Numbered from the stretch's first letter, positions 24,719 through 37,671 are shown. The stretch is DNA of 64,000 nucleotides from Capillidium heterosporum (GCA_016630905.1 WBMQ01000005.1:930001-994000); one strand, 5' to 3'. A program made the numbers and translations. The notes: generated from the letters alone by a model not told the origin.

Positions 24719-25749
24719 ATCTTATCGATTTAGTATATCATAGCAGCGCATTTATCGAGTCTATTTGATATAGAATAAACGTATTTTTGAAGTTTGACAT
24801 TTTTTCTACTATATATAGATTTAAATATAATTAATATGTTTTTCAAGTCAACTATACTATAGAAGGTAATATCCAACTAAATATCGACAAATAATTTCAA
24901 ATCAATTTATATAGAAATTAAGCTTCATTGTATATAAAGCCTTTTTAAAATTTATAAATGAATATAAACATTTTTGTTAACTGTCTTTTTTCGCTGCAAA
25001 ATTCCTCTCATCGAGCCTGTAGATCTACATGAATGTATCTTTCCATCTAAATTGAGATTGGTTGGTATCCAGTTCGAAGCAAAGTAAACCAACGAAACTT
25101 TATGATTTATATGTGTTTTGAAGCTGTATTACAAGAAATTTCAGAAGGTTAGTCACATAATTCATATGTACATCTCAATTAGAGTATAAGGGTTTGTATC
25201 AGAAGCTTTAATAATAAATGCTGGTCGTTAGAAACTGATTCTAAAGGTTTGGTAGATGGTGTATCAGAACAAGCTAATATTTACCATTTTTGGGTCAAAG
25301 GTAGTGAGACATACATGCCTGGAACCAGTGTTAGTAAGAAGTTACAGTGAGTAGTTGATCTCCATTAGTTTATCAATGTATTTTGAGAGTTCAGGTTAAA
25401 GCTTTAGTATATTTCACCCAAAGTAAAAACTCAGATAATTTATCGACTGAAGTGATGAGCTACATATAACTACAGTTCAAATAATTTTGACAACAGTCTG
25501 TATAGTTTTAGTCTATTTTACTAATCTTTGGATACTTTAAATTTCATATTTTTACTCTACTTCCTTATTAGTTCCGACAGCCCATTTAGGAACAGTAGTC
25601 CAAATTAGGTTTGAGCCGATTCATGATGAGCTTCAAGGCCGTCTTATAAAATAGGCTTTATGGTTTATAATATAAGCTTTAATATCAATATATAAATTGA
25701 AAATAATTTGCTGATAGAAAAGTAAAAATAAAAGTTCAGTCAGATCAGC
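24719..25749. other. Intergenic, no gene seen
   Basis: AT-rich spacer between family gene A and its decayed neighbour. AATAAAC near 24773-24779 may end the A transcript. Confidence 0.55.
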
Positions 25750-26170
25750 ATGAAGCTCTTTATCTTAAGCTTTTGATAGCTACGTTAATCGTAGGGAGTT
25801 AAGTAGAATCCAACATCATCCTCTTCACATTATCAGATAATTCTAAAGAGTTCAAGTTACATATGGACTATAGTTTGAAGAAATCAGCAATAATAGTCAA
25901 TTTATCTAGTTTGAAGGTAAAAACAAAACTGAATATTAACAGTTTACTGATTCAGTTCGCCTCTAACCTGATCGGGGAATTATATTTGAAAAACTCTTGA
26001 GGGAATCGATAGGCAGATGGTAAAAATAACCGTAATTAATGAGTTCCTCAACGTATCCAAATGACTAAGTGATGTAGCCGAAGTAGATAACTATCTGGTC
26101 CCATCAGTCCTAAAGTACTTAAACCTATGGCTGCTAAGCCTAAGACACCTAAGTATCAACTTTATCCCTA
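25750..26170 (+). pseudogene. Decayed SES-family member B
   Basis: The ATG at 25750 begins MKLFILSF and aligns base for base with gene A (24050) through the signal peptide and the start of the mature protein (VESNIILF..., SKEFKLHMDYSLKKSA). Several stops interrupt it, and the tail is lost or unrecognisable. Differences from A in the aligned start are enriched in C-to-T and G-to-A changes (for example TTCGCGTCGTCAG against TTCACATTATCAG). It is a dead paralogue. Confidence 0.75.
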
Positions 26171-27478
26171 GCTTTGCAAAGTAAGGCAAGTGTACATCCA
26201 CATGCATATATTTATAGAATAAATGCTATTTTTGAAATTCAACTTATTTGGTATATTTTGTATAATTAGCTAATTAACTTATAGGAAGGATATAATCCAT
26301 TATACTTTTACCATTGCTTCAGTATATTAATATATGAAGGCACTAGTCGCTATTTACATGAAGCTTTTTTATGGATTTATAGATGAACTTGAGCATATTT
26401 CTGTCACGAATCTATTTCAGCTCGCTAGATGCCAGAACTTACAGCCTTCGGCTCGATCTCTATAGCAGTAAATTGAGTGCCATCTGCAGTCCTTTCATAT
26501 ATTTGTGTATCTTTTCTTGGCATTTGAATACATCTTATTAATACATATATGTAATTTGAACTGGATTCTATTATATAAACTTTATAGTGGGAAGGACCAG
26601 TAAATATAAATGGTAAGCTGCCTGATTTTGTATTTGGTGGCTAAGGGAAGTTAGTTAAATTCTTTGATTATAGTGTGGCTTATATTAGTTCTCAGTATTT
26701 TGAAAGTACAGCCTTGTGCTGAGGTATTACAAAATATACACTTGTTGTTGAGATTCGGTAGTCGATTAATAAATCTATCATAAATTCAACAAAGCTAACT
26801 CTTATAATCTTCTATTTAGCTTTGTATAGGTACCAAGTTATGAATTTCGTATTGCTCAATATAATGGTGTTGTAGCCAAATTTAGATTTAATTTCTAATC
26901 AATAGATCTCTGATTCAGAGCAATAAGTATTGTTTTATTGGTAAGGTATATCAGGTTTTATAGTTGAAAATTTTAGAACGATAGGCAGCTTATGTCTTAA
27001 AATAGAAGCTAAATAGTTGAAAAGCTTCCTTGACAAAATAAAATTCAGACATACTGGTTTTAAACTAATATTGGTAAAATATTTTTACTACATAGATTCC
27101 AAGCTAAATTGGCTTGTAATTAGAAATAAAGGAGAGGTATTAGATTTGAACTTCAACTAAAGTAGCTTGAAGGAGCTGTAAAAGCACACTATTTAGCCCC
27201 GTATTATTATTATTTACGATATCATATTCTGTAGAAATAGATGCTTCGACTCCAATAGCCTGTAAATTCATTTTACTATTGGTCTAAACTTAGAGCCCAT
27301 CTACATACCGACAAATTTGGACAGAACTCATAGTCAACTAAATTAGGAAAAACTAAGTGAACCCAAGATCTACTTATGGTGTTGATTGAAGTGTAAATAC
27401 CTTTTCAAACATCAGTATAAAAACTTACCACATTTTACTAATTGAAGGGTTTGCTAAAGTTAAAAGTTTTAAAGCGCT
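26171..27478. other. Intergenic, no gene seen
   Basis: AT-rich spacer. Only the TATA element of the next family gene (27416-27422) is notable. Confidence 0.55.
27416..27422 (+). promoter_or_regulatory. TATA box of SES-family gene C
   Basis: TATAAAA about 63 bp before the ATG at 27479, matching the position in other family members. Confidence 0.6.
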
Positions 27479-27984
27479 ATGAAATTACTTACCTCTAGTT
27501 TGCTAGTGACGATATTGTTTATACTAAGCCAAGTCGAATCCACAGTGGCTCCCTTTTTCGCGTCGTCGGAAAGCCCTGAGCAGTTTGAATTGCGTATCAA
27601 CCGTAATTTGAGAAAACCAATAAGCATCAACGCTCAATTGAACGACAACAGTAAACCTAGCCTCGAAAATGAGCCCAGCCAATTTGCGGCTAAATTTGAA
27701 AGTTCTGGGGCAGTTACTAGTTCTCCTAGTTCCGCACCTCTACAGCTGATAAACTGTGAAAGTGGACCCAATTCAGCCTGAGGTTGTCAAATCTGAAGCT
27801 CCTAATGTCAACGCTGGTAGAGTTGAACCCAAAATCGAACCTCCCAGTGTCGATGCTGGTAGAGTGGAGCCTAAGATTGAGCCTCCCAAAATCGAAGTTT
27901 CACAAGCCGACGTTCCCAAGGTTGACACGCCTAGATCCTGACCTTCCTAAACTTGTCGAATTGTATATTATGTTAGTGAGTTAG
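27479..27984 (+). CDS. Secreted SES-family protein C, with frame breaks
   Basis: Starts MKLLTSSLLVTILFILSQVES (signal peptide), then the signature APFFASSESPEQFELRI, and LNDNSKPS. The first frame ends near 27781 (GPNSA). In the +1 frame the sequence continues from about 27756 with a clear repetitive tail (two copies of a unit containing GRVEPKIEPP). A second +1 step near 27935 would lead to a short tail ending IMLVS at 27984. Because repeat structure continues after each break, the gene may be intact with assembly indels, or recently broken. Function unknown. Confidence 0.65.
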
Positions 27985-29513
27985 TTTTACATGATATAGC
28001 TTTATGTGTTGGTTTGAGTTTTGAGTAGAATAAACATTTGCTTACATTTTATTGCCTTCTATTTGTAACTCAGTTTATAGTTTATTAATATGAATCCAAA
28101 ATGTGCGCTATGAAATTTCTATTTGAAGTATATCAATGTATATTATAATAGTGATCTGTATATACACATATGTATATTATGTTAATTAAATGTAATTAAT
28201 TGACACATTGCAAACTCAGCTAACTAAAAGCTAATGCAGAGGTATGATGAAGGGATTTTAAAGTGTCCCTGGGAAGTAAATGTTTGCCAAATTAGGAAGG
28301 CAATTCCAAACAAGTATGAAGTCGAGTAAAACTACAGTGGAGGCTAATTAGACTATATAAATACACAAGCTATTTTATACTTATTTTACTGTAGCTTTTC
28401 ACCTTCCCCCAATAAGAACCTGTGTATTTTCAAATAAATTGCTTGGATCTGCAGTTTCGATGGAGTTATTACCAAAATAGTCTACCAGTTTGAAAAGCCT
28501 CATCATAAATTCCCTCCACTATACCGTTTAGGAATTGCATCCATATCATGATTATAATTATAAAATATCCCTATACTTATAACAAAACATCAACTTTTTT
28601 ACTGGATGCTAGAATATTCATTTGTACTCCAAATTATTCAATGATGACATTTTATATCTTTAAAATTGCAATTGAAAATATTTATTATACTCATTTCCCA
28701 TTCTTCATATTTTAGAAAAGAGTGTTGTTCAATATAAATTCACTTTTACTAGAATTATATACAAAGTGCTCTATAAAGCTGATAATCAGCAACTACTTTG
28801 CAGGTTGTAAAACCCCTGCAGATGAAAGATAGCCTCATAGTTTATTTGAATTATATGAAAGTCATACTTTTCATACTACGGCTTAAAGCTACTAATTACA
28901 CTCTATATAAATACCAATTATAGTTATAAAAATACACTTACTTTTAAATGAATACTAGCAAGTTATACGGTATATTAAATCTGAAATTCATTTAAAACAT
29001 TTAATTTAGAAGGATGTATATGAAAACATTGATCTGAGGTACAGCTTAAACCATTAAATTCAATATTATAGACAAAAAGGCAAAAATCGATAGACTCTTC
29101 TAATATTTTTCGAAACTTTATAGTGAAAATATTTAATAAAGTTCACTAGTAGATGGATTAAGTAGATAAAAGTTAGAATTGCAAATGGTTTCAAAAAAAT
29201 TAACAAATCAGTTTAAATAGGGATATTACCTACGTCCATCCGTCCAAATACAACTTTACTCTTCGCTCTTGACCGATTACTTTTCAATAGATGGTAGGAA
29301 ACTGGAGGTCTTAAACTTAAGTGAATCACCCTTACTTGGTAAAAATCTATAAGCTGGTGCTTGCCACTAAATCGAAGTTAGAAATGGTGAATGGAAGGTT
29401 CAAAGATGTGTAGATATACACTATGATCAGACCAATGGAGGTAGGCAGGTATGCTATATAAATGGCGTAGTCTTGTTAATAAGAATATATCATAAAATAA
29501 AAGCTGGTCTACT
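27985..29513. other. Intergenic, no gene seen
   Basis: AT-rich spacer with the TATA element of gene D at its end. No reading frame supported. Confidence 0.55.
29455..29462 (+). promoter_or_regulatory. TATA box of SES-family gene D
   Basis: TATATAAA 59 bp before the ATG at 29514, in the family-typical position. Confidence 0.6.
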
Positions 29514-30024
29514 ATGAAATTCTTTACATCCACCTTACTATTGGCAACGCTGGTCGTACTAAGTCAAGTAAATTCAAGTGACATCCCATCTACTTTATCG
29601 TCCGAAAAGCCTTGAAGGGTCTGAGTTAGGTACGAACCGCAGTCCAAATAATCCAAACAGTGCTACCATCCAACTGAACACCAACACGAAGCCTGGATTT
29701 ATCACCGGAGTACTCGAAAAAACTTTGGGTAGCGCAGCCAAAGTAGTCGATTCCCTCATCAACGCTGTTACTTCTAAAGGAAAATCTGCAGGAGATGTCA
29801 AAAATAAACTGCTGGGAGTTGAAAGCACTGAAAGTGAAACTGAAGAGCACGTGGAAACTACTACCCGTACCTTGGATAATGGAGATATTGAGGTTGTCAA
29901 AGTTAGAACTAAAGTTCCTAAGGTCAAGAAGATAGAAAATACAAAACAAGGAGGTGTAAAGGAAGAAAATTCCAAAAGTGGGCTTGCCAAAGCAGTTGAC
30001 CTCGTTATCAAAGCGGTAGTATAG
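29514..30024 (+). CDS. Secreted SES-family protein D, with one frame break
   Basis: MKFFTSTLLLATLVVLSQVNS is a signal peptide like that of gene A. The first frame runs through IPSTLSSEKP and stops at 29614-29616. One base later the +1 frame continues EGSEL..., which aligns with the family signature SSESPEQFEL, and stays open to 30024. The rest reads IQLNTNTKPGFITGVLEKTL, then a Lys/Glu/Thr/Val-rich helix-forming tail ending AKAVDLVIKAVV. The join is at CGAAAAGCCTTGAAGG (about 29603-29618), where an extra A or a skipped T restores the signature. It has no Lys-Pro tail, unlike A. Function unknown. Confidence 0.65.
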
Positions 30025-32064
30025 TTTTAAAGCTTTGTCTTGGTATATCGATAAGCCTTCATTATAATTGAATTAAAGATGAAATGGACACCCTTTATTC
30101 CATTAAATTGTCAATTAGTTTACATCAATAGGCTTTTGAACTTTTATTCATTTATGAGGGGATATAGTGGTAACATACACATAAATAAATTTATAAAAAA
30201 TTGTTAAATCATACTGTCAAAAGTTACTTTAAAAATCTAATATTAAATATATCATTACTACTAAGCTTTAAGAAAATTGCTGACATTCATCTCGAAGTAG
30301 AAGCATTTGCCACTGTCCCTTGGCCTAAAGCAAGCAAATTCAAGGTTTGGCCAGCCTTATCAGAAAACTGATATATCTTTGTTGGATAACGTGTAAGTAT
30401 GATTGCAGGTATCGATACATTTTTATTAGACCTAGGACAGTCAATAGGGCTGAAGGAAATGTTACAATCTCGAACATATATTTAACCTTAGCTGGCATCA
30501 CAACTAGAGCTGGATTCAGAGTTACTGCACCTCCAATCTTTACCATCCTTGAACCGATATTTGGGTGCATCAAAGTTGCTGACCTTGTATTTTCAAAACA
30601 CTTGATGGCAGATATCGTTAGGATTGAGGTAGTTGGAGTAAACTAGAGTTACTGCCTGGGCAACTGAGATGAGGATAGCTACTAATCTAGTGATCGATTT
30701 TATTTTTGATGCTGAACTTTTATTGACTTTGGTTTATATGCTTTTGAAAATAATCAATCTCATAAAGCCATATACTTATGTAATTTTTTTAGTTGAAGCA
30801 GCAATTTGAGAGTATTATAGTTGGTTAACACTTATGGCTAAAATTTTAGCTTCGAGGTAAATACCATTTATATCACCTCTATAGTCAAGTGAAAATTCAG
30901 CAATATCCAAATTTATTGCCAATAAACTGCTATACATCTAAAAACAAAAAGTATAGATAGCCGTACGCTCAATGTTCAACTTAATTGTCAGTGACTTTTA
31001 GTAAATAACTATAATGAATTTTTAGGCCAATCCATTCAAAAATTAAACTTACCAAATATAGTGCAAAGCATCTATGACTTTACCTTGCAATAATAAGGAA
31101 GAAGCTAAATAAGTAAAGTCAAAATAAAACATGTAACGCACAAGTTTCCCAAATATTAGCCATGTTGTAGCATCTATTTTTAAATTAAAATGTACGTAGA
31201 AGATAGCAGAGTCAGCTCCTTTGCAGCATCCGGAAGCACTCTCAAATTGAGGGATAGATCTGCTCTACCTATATTTGATGAGTTTTTTGTTTTTGAATTC
31301 CAAAGATATACTAGTTGGCAGGATATAATTGACATTATAGGTATGTTACATTTTTCAAATAAACTAAAAGATGCAGATAATTAATATACAGCCATTCAGA
31401 TTATCCTGGTTTTAGGCTAGGATTTAGTAAAACTATACATAATTTTGATTTTTTACAACCTATACTAAACCTTAGTAGATGTCTCCAATAGTTGTTGCTT
31501 GTACATATGCCAGCATAGTTTATATGATAGGAAATTCATTTCCACTTTCTTGGCGTTACATATACCCTTGATAGATGTCCGTTTACTTTCATTAATCTAT
31601 TTATACTTTAAGCCAAGTTACATCTCTATATACTTCTTTTCATCGGCATCTTCAAAACCAAAGTATATTATTTGGGTTAATCAAATCAGCAATATTCATT
31701 GAGTATGCTATGAAAAATTAGCTCACTTCATTCTACATTTAACCGTTCTTGCCATAAATTTTCAGTTTGACCAAAGGAACGGAAAATTTATGTCGTCACA
31801 CGACTAGTGTCAATTGCAGACCTCGGTAAAAACGTTGAATTCCAAAATCTAACTGGTCACTTCCAACCGTGTTTCACATAAGCAACCTGCAATATCTTTA
31901 CAATTTGATGTTCTACCAACGAGTAACCAAAAGACTGAAAGTCCAAGCATCATACAATTGAAAAATTGTACTGCAGTATCAAGATTATATACTTGAGTTT
32001 CGTATATAAGAAGGTTTACATCTACAATGGATCAAAAAATTAGACAGATTCAAACTAAACTTAG
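30025..32064. other. Intergenic, no supported gene
   Basis: Several AT-rich frames of 60-100 codons exist on both strands (for example 30340-30646, 31190-31384, 31499-31702) but overlap each other and show no domain, signal peptide or family similarity. Confidence 0.5.
32003..32010 (+). promoter_or_regulatory. TATA box of SES-family gene E
   Basis: TATATAAG about 62 bp before the ATG at 32065. Confidence 0.6.
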
Positions 32065-32820
32065 ATGAAATTCGCCACCTCAACTTTACTCATTGCCACC
32101 GTCCTTACAATAAAAGGTATAGAAGCTGGTGTAGAGCCCTTCTTCGCATCCTCCGACACTCCTATTGATGCTATGACCAATAATAACCGACTACCCAACT
32201 TGGCTATATCCAACGAACAGCATGCTACCATCAAGGAGGATATGAGCGCCAAGATCCAGGAGAAGCGCAATTTGATCAAGAACAGCTTGGGAAATAAACC
32301 TAGTGAAATTAAAGCTGATGCTCCAGTAGTCGATAAGAAAGAACCGGTCGTCGAGAAGAAAGAACCAGTCGCTGAGAAGGGATATCAGAAGGTAGAGCCT
32401 ATTGTCGGAAGGGAGAGGGAGATAAGAAAAAGGAAGGAGGGAAAGTTGGCGACAAGGGTAAGGATAAAGGCGGAGAAAAAGGAGGCCCAAAGGATAAGCC
32501 AGGTACCTGGAAAGCCTGTAGACAAAGGAAAGGGGGATAAGAAGGAGAAAGAAGGAGGGAAGGCTAGCGACAAGGGGAAAGAAAAGACCGATGGCAAAGG
32601 TACAGATAAACCAAAGGAAAAACCCAAGACTGGATATGTGGATGTTGTAAAAGATTACTACACTACAATAAAGAAGAAGGTCACCGACTACTTCAAACCT
32701 AAACCCCTCAAGGATGGAGTTAAAAAAGAGACACCCAAAAAGGAAGAGCCTAAGAAGGAAGAACCTAAGAAGCACCAAGAAGAACCTAAGAAGGAAGGTT
32801 ACCAACATCCTGAAAAATAG
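32065..32820 (+). CDS. Secreted SES-family protein E, divergent, Lys/Glu-rich
   Basis: 251 residues in one frame. The signal peptide MKFATSTLLIATVLTIKGIEA is followed by VEPFFASSDTP, a variant of the family signature, so this is a divergent member. The mature part is highly charged: VDKKEPVVEKKEP repeats, a Lys/Gly-rich middle, a helix-like YVDVVKDYYTTIKKKVTDYF, and KKEEPKKEEP repeats to the end. Between about 32405 and 32510 the annotated frame is arginine-rich and unlike its flanks. The alternative frame there reads GDKKKEGGKVGDKGKDKGG, which suits the neighbours, so two compensating indels are likely. No known family. Confidence 0.75.
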   Translation: MKFATSTLLIATVLTIKGIEAGVEPFFASSDTPIDAMTNNNRLPNLAISNEQHATIKEDMSAKIQEKRNLIKNSLGNKPSEIKADAPVVDKKEPVVEKKEPVAEKGYQKVEPIVGREREIRKRKEGKLATRVRIKAEKKEAQRISQVPGKPVDKGKGDKKEKEGGKASDKGKEKTDGKGTDKPKEKPKTGYVDVVKDYYTTIKKKVTDYFKPKPLKDGVKKETPKKEEPKKEEPKKHQEEPKKEGYQHPEK

Positions 32821-33967
32821 TAATTTGGATTCGACATCGTGTTCAATTATAATATTCTGCAAACTCTTTATAAATAAAACATGTTATTTTCCCTGCGATA
32901 TTTTTATAATATGATTAATGAAATGCAGCTTTGCCTTTAGTTTTCTTGAAAAGTACCAATTTGATTTTTGAAGAAATCTTATCACTGAGGCTTTTATAAC
33001 TTTAGGTAATTCTGTTAAAAATAAGTATATGAGATCAAAGTCAAGTTTGGTAGCTTATAAATCATTAGAAAATGGATAGAATGGTTAAAATAAAAGTAAG
33101 CCAAAATCATTTGGATACTAGTGCCACTAAATAATTACTCCTGGCACAATTTCTAGTGAAATTCATGCTAATATATCAGATTCAAAGTTTTGGATAAGTT
33201 TGGTTTTGAATTGGGGTTCTCAACTTGTATCAAATTTGTTTGACTATACATTAAGTTTACTATATAGAATTATGTTAGCACCCATATAACTTTTCAATTT
33301 TTTCGATGTTAATAAATCTTTTCTGACACTATAAATTTCAAATAGGTGACTTGTATGCAATCTACTCAACTTATTTTTGAATGAGAGTACAATACTCTCG
33401 CCGCTTGGTGAAGAGTAGCTCGAGAGATTTGTCATTAAATAGCGTGATATATAAATAGGCCATATTGCTAAACTGTGATGATGTGATCAGTGCCATTTAA
33501 AATTAAAACTAATGACCTTTTTAAACTATCACTCTATCGAATTTTTTAAAGGATATTGCTTATTATATATATCTCTAAATTTATACCTTTGTTTACTTTA
33601 GAATAATATTCAAAAGTAGAATGATTCTTCTATTGAGTTGAAAAACTTCATAAGTAAACTCAAGACGTATTTTATGTGAAGCTTTACTATTCTTGTTTGC
33701 AAGACGGCAAGAGTACTGCACTGAAGGTTATTAGAAACGTCATTTCCCAGCTTGGAATCCCAAGGAACAAAAGCTTATATATATAAACTAAAACAAATTG
33801 ATGAATTCAATACATTGGATAAATCTAGTAATTATATAGTTGGCATAGAAAATACAGACAAAGCCAATGCTTTGCTAGTAAAAATGAATTCCAGTTACTT
33901 ATATATAATACTTCACTCTCCTTTACCATCCATATATATTGAGGTTTTAAAACATCACCCAAGGGCA
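32821..33967. other. Intergenic, no gene seen
   Basis: AT-rich spacer after gene E. No supported frame or repeat. Confidence 0.55.
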
Positions 33968-34081
33968 ATGAAAATTTACTTTCTGAGTTTATTACTGCTT
34001 CTAACGACGACGCTAGCTACCACTAACCTATGGACTTTAAGTCAAAGAACTCCTAGTACAACACCAATGTTAAAGGGATGA
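33968..34081 (+). CDS. Possible small secreted peptide
   Basis: A 37-codon frame, MKIYFLSLLLLLTTTLATTN..., is a textbook signal peptide followed by only about twenty residues (WTLSQRTPSTTPMLKG). It lies inside a longer open stretch starting at 33752. It does not carry the SES signature. It could be a tiny secreted peptide, a broken first exon, or chance. Confidence 0.25.
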   Translation: MKIYFLSLLLLLTTTLATTNLWTLSQRTPSTTPMLKG

Positions 34082-34448
34082 TATAGTTTTGGTAATGAAG
34101 CGAGGGCTGATAGGGGCTATATAAAGTTACTGGTTAAAATCGGCAAAAAATATGCAAGGAAAAGGATAGGCTGATGGGTGTGAAATAGATTCAATGGATA
34201 AATTACAATTTAAACACGTATACTACAAACTAAAACTAAATAGAATGAATAATAAATATTTATTATATTTACTTATTGGAGCCGTAGGCATTGTGTTGAG
34301 TTAAGTTAAAGCTGAGTAGTAGGATTAAAGGTGCAGCTATAAAAGTAAAAAGTTGATGGAGCTTACTATTTTAACTTCAAATCAAAAAGAAGGTGAGCGA
34401 TACCATAGTCAACTTTTAAAAGATCATATCGGCACTGATGGAACTACG
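34082..34448. other. Intergenic, no gene seen
   Basis: Downstream side of the phosphatase gene. AT-rich, nothing supported. Confidence 0.55.
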
Positions 34449-37400
34449 TCAGAAAAATCTAGCTGTCCCAAATATAGTTTTGTTGAGGTTTTCCCGTAGC
34501 TCTTCGACACTACAAAATTAAAAAGATTTAGTTTTAAAATCTACATCAAATATGTTACCTGAAGACCGATTTGTTCTCTACTAGTAGATCTTTGGGTTCC
34601 TCCAACTCGGTGGTTCTGTGTTTGTATGCCTGTTGTACAAGTAAAACGATGCTCTGTACTACTTCGTAAGATGTATCGGAAGCTATGGTAGGGTTAAGAT
34701 CGAGGCCTTGACTCAGGTAACCTAGTTCAGCGTAGGGTTCCTTAACTATGCTATCCAAGGCAATGGGACTTGATGGATCGTCCGCCTTACTTTGAGTTGG
34801 GTTAGGTATACCTTTCAAAGCTATGAACCGTGACTCCACTTTGGGTTTAGCTTTGCTGCCGAGTACAAAGTTCACCAGGGCGTTGGGTTGGTAGGATCGT
34901 AGGCTTCGGGTGTTGAGCTGGTCGCACATGGAGTCCCAACTGTAGTGCAGGATAATACCAAAGTGCTCGGGTTCCCCGATTGGGGTTACTTGCCGGTCGT
35001 CGTGAGGAGTCAGATAGTAGTCGCCGATTTGAACTTGGGTTAATCGCTCTAGGGGAATGCGCGTAAACTGAATTACCTTCTCGAGCCCGTAGTGGAAGGA
35101 GCACACGTAAATCGAGTGCGTAGTCAGCAGGAATACCTTCTCCTCCAGCTTGGTGTGGTAGATGCGGTTGAGCTTGATCGGAGAAAGCAAGGTCCACCCG
35201 TGGATCAGAAACTCATCCTCCAGCAGTACAATACTGGCACTGATTTCGACAGCACTGGCCCTCACCTTCTGTAATCGATCCTCGATACCAGGCTCGGTAG
35301 CGACGTGGGTCTCGGCTACCTCCTTGAACTTGTCGAGGCGGTGGTGGCCTTGCAGGTAGTCCAAGACGGCCTGGGTGAAAAAGTCGCGGAATGCATTGAT
35401 ATAAAAGCGGGAGAGGGAGTTGGTGGCGTCGTTGATAATACCCTGGAAGTTACGTTTACCAGTCCGAGTGAAATCTCCCTTGAGAGCTGATGTACCTGCG
35501 TATGCAAGAGACAGGGCGTCTCCATTGTTAGCCCAGATGTCATTGAATATAGTCTCAAATTCCTCATGATACGATATGCCTTTGTCAGGATGCTCCTGGA
35601 CCCCCAGTCGGAAGAGTTGCAGGTTGACCATGTACCTTGCGAAAGTCGATTGCACAACATTGGTTCGGTCCAGGCAATCCATACAGTTGGTGCGTAGGAT
35701 ACCAAACTGGTTGGCAAGCGCTGTGTCGTTGGTGACGTCCTTCCAGAAGTAGCTCACCTCGCACAGCCCTGTGTCCAATTGCTCAACCAACTTGTTGATG
35801 TTCTCGTAGCGCATCCCTTTTGTCTCCATGTGGAAGTCAAACTCGATCATTTTGAATTCGTCAAAGAGGTTGGACTTTTCCTTCGCCGTGTGCAGATAGT
35901 TGCGGTAAGCTGATCCTACGATGTACTCTCTACCCGAGTGTTCAACTAAATTTACCAGATATACTTTGTTGCCGTAGGATTTCTTGAGTAAGGTCTGATG
36001 TTTGATGAAGGCATCTAAGTTCTCAGCTCCCGTTCGCTCCAGGACCGGTATAGGTTTCAAAGAATAGGGCGATTGGGACCAGAATAACGGTATAGAACCA
36101 CGGATCTGAACGAAGGAGCACCGGTGGTGGGACCCATCCCGTTCCACTTCCAAGATCTGCTCCGTCTCGGCAAAGTTGGCTACATAGCCTGTCTCATTCA
36201 CCCCACGACGCTGGTACCGCATCCCCAACCGGTTGATCTCACGTCGGGAAATTACCGATAATGTAAACTCGATGTTTTCAATCCTACACCGTTCCGTCTG
36301 CACATATCCTTGAATCACTGGTAAGATCCAATGATGAAGCTCCAACCGTATCAATTCCTTCTGTAGACTTCGATTCCACCAAAACCGAGGGTTCATCGTT
36401 CTCCAGAAAGCCATGTCGCTCGATATGTGTTCTTGGTTCTGGTAGGAATTAGTCAAATCAAAGTCATAGGACAGGTACATGCTTCCCTCTGCACTGAACA
36501 GTTTGTAAATTTCCTGCTTGACTCTGGCCTCCAGTAACTCATCTTCAGATTTTGATGTCTTGCGGGAGTGGCTCCCTTTGTTGCTAGAAGGCTCATCTAT
36601 GTCCAATTTAACCGTCATTTCTTTAGGTATGGGGCTGGTGTATTCGGGTGAGTTGTTAGCCTGGTAAGTTGCATCACTTCCTTTGGAATCGACCGACGTT
36701 ATTATAGATGGATTCTCTTCGATCGTGAGGTTGTTAAAGTTAGCATCCAACAAATCTTAAAATATAAATATGTGCTCAATTAAATAGTAATACTTTTTGA
36801 TAGATCTGAGTTCTCTTCGCTGGTGTCGACCACTGCTGAAACCTGCTGATAGTCTTTGGAGGAAGCTTGGACGGCAGCCTTCAGCCTATCAAAGAGATTT
36901 GGGGTTGGGTACCTCGAACCATCGGGCGCCTCATCGCCTCCTATTGGAAGTTCGACAGCAGGGCTAAGGTCCTAACGAAATTTAGATTTGCATTTTCAAT
37001 ATGAGGTACCTCTTCCAATGCAAGAACTGCAAGAGTGTAATCGAAGGGTAAGAGTTGGGCTCGAGTGGTGTGATACACGTCTTTACCCATAATTTTACCA
37101 ACTAACTCATGACTATGTAAAACAATTAAATGCCAACCTATACATGTTTAACTTGGCTTCAAAATTCAGTTTACCTGTTAATAGCTTTATGAAGCCCAGG
37201 ATACCAAAGGTCCGGTACCTTCGATAGGGTTCTGCTGGAACAAACTCGTCTATGCAAAAAATACAATATTAGTCTAGTGAAACATTCTTATCTATGGCTC
37301 ATATAGCGTTGAAATTGAACACGCATCTTTTACTAAATAGCTGAAGTCTTACCTATTTCTATAATCGGATCTTTATTAAAAGGAATCTTCAATATTTTTC

Positions 37401-37671
37401 CTTTGATGAGCGGTTGGTCCTTAACTTTCGAATCGAGCTTGCCAGTGTGGTTGGAAACTTGAACCGCCGACTGAGGTTGGTCTGGTTCAATTTTAATGCT
37501 GTTCATACTCAGTTTGTAGTTGATGGATTGTTTTGATACGCTGTTTACATATGTTACACTGCTATCACAAATTTGATCGGCATACTCGTCCACCTTTATT
37601 AAGTAGAAGGCGCCGATAGTTATGTAAATGTCGATACAACTATGTGGTAGTTGGTTGTAGCTGAGTACCAT
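34449..37671 (-). CDS. Sac-domain phosphoinositide phosphatase, Sac2/INPP5F-like
   Basis: Six exons on the minus strand: 37353-37671, 37175-37249, 37010-37137, 36794-36971, 34559-36755 and 34449-34509. All introns are GT-AG, 37-104 nt; phases agree and give about 985 residues without breaks. The Sac domain starts in exons 2-3 (FGILGFIKLLTGWHLIVLHS, HELVGKIMGKDVY) and its catalytic CX5R motif is RTNCMDCLDRTN near residue 585. After it comes a second domain (ASIVLLEDEFLIHGWTLLSP, LLTTHSIYVCSFHYGLEKVI) like the hSac2 domain that separates INPP5F/Sac2 from Sac1 and Fig4. By homology it removes 4-phosphate from phosphoinositides on endosomal or Golgi membranes. It is transcribed away from the phosphopantetheinyl transferase gene across a 484-bp spacer. 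Confidence 0.92.

Noticed and set aside
30340-30646. Conserved gene on either strand
   Set aside because: Overlapping frames on both strands, no motif, no splice logic, AT-rich codons.
32191-32862. 223-codon leucine/phenylalanine-rich frame on the minus strand
   Set aside because: It is the antisense of Lys/Glu-rich codons of family gene E (AAG/GAA give CTT/TTC). No independent evidence.
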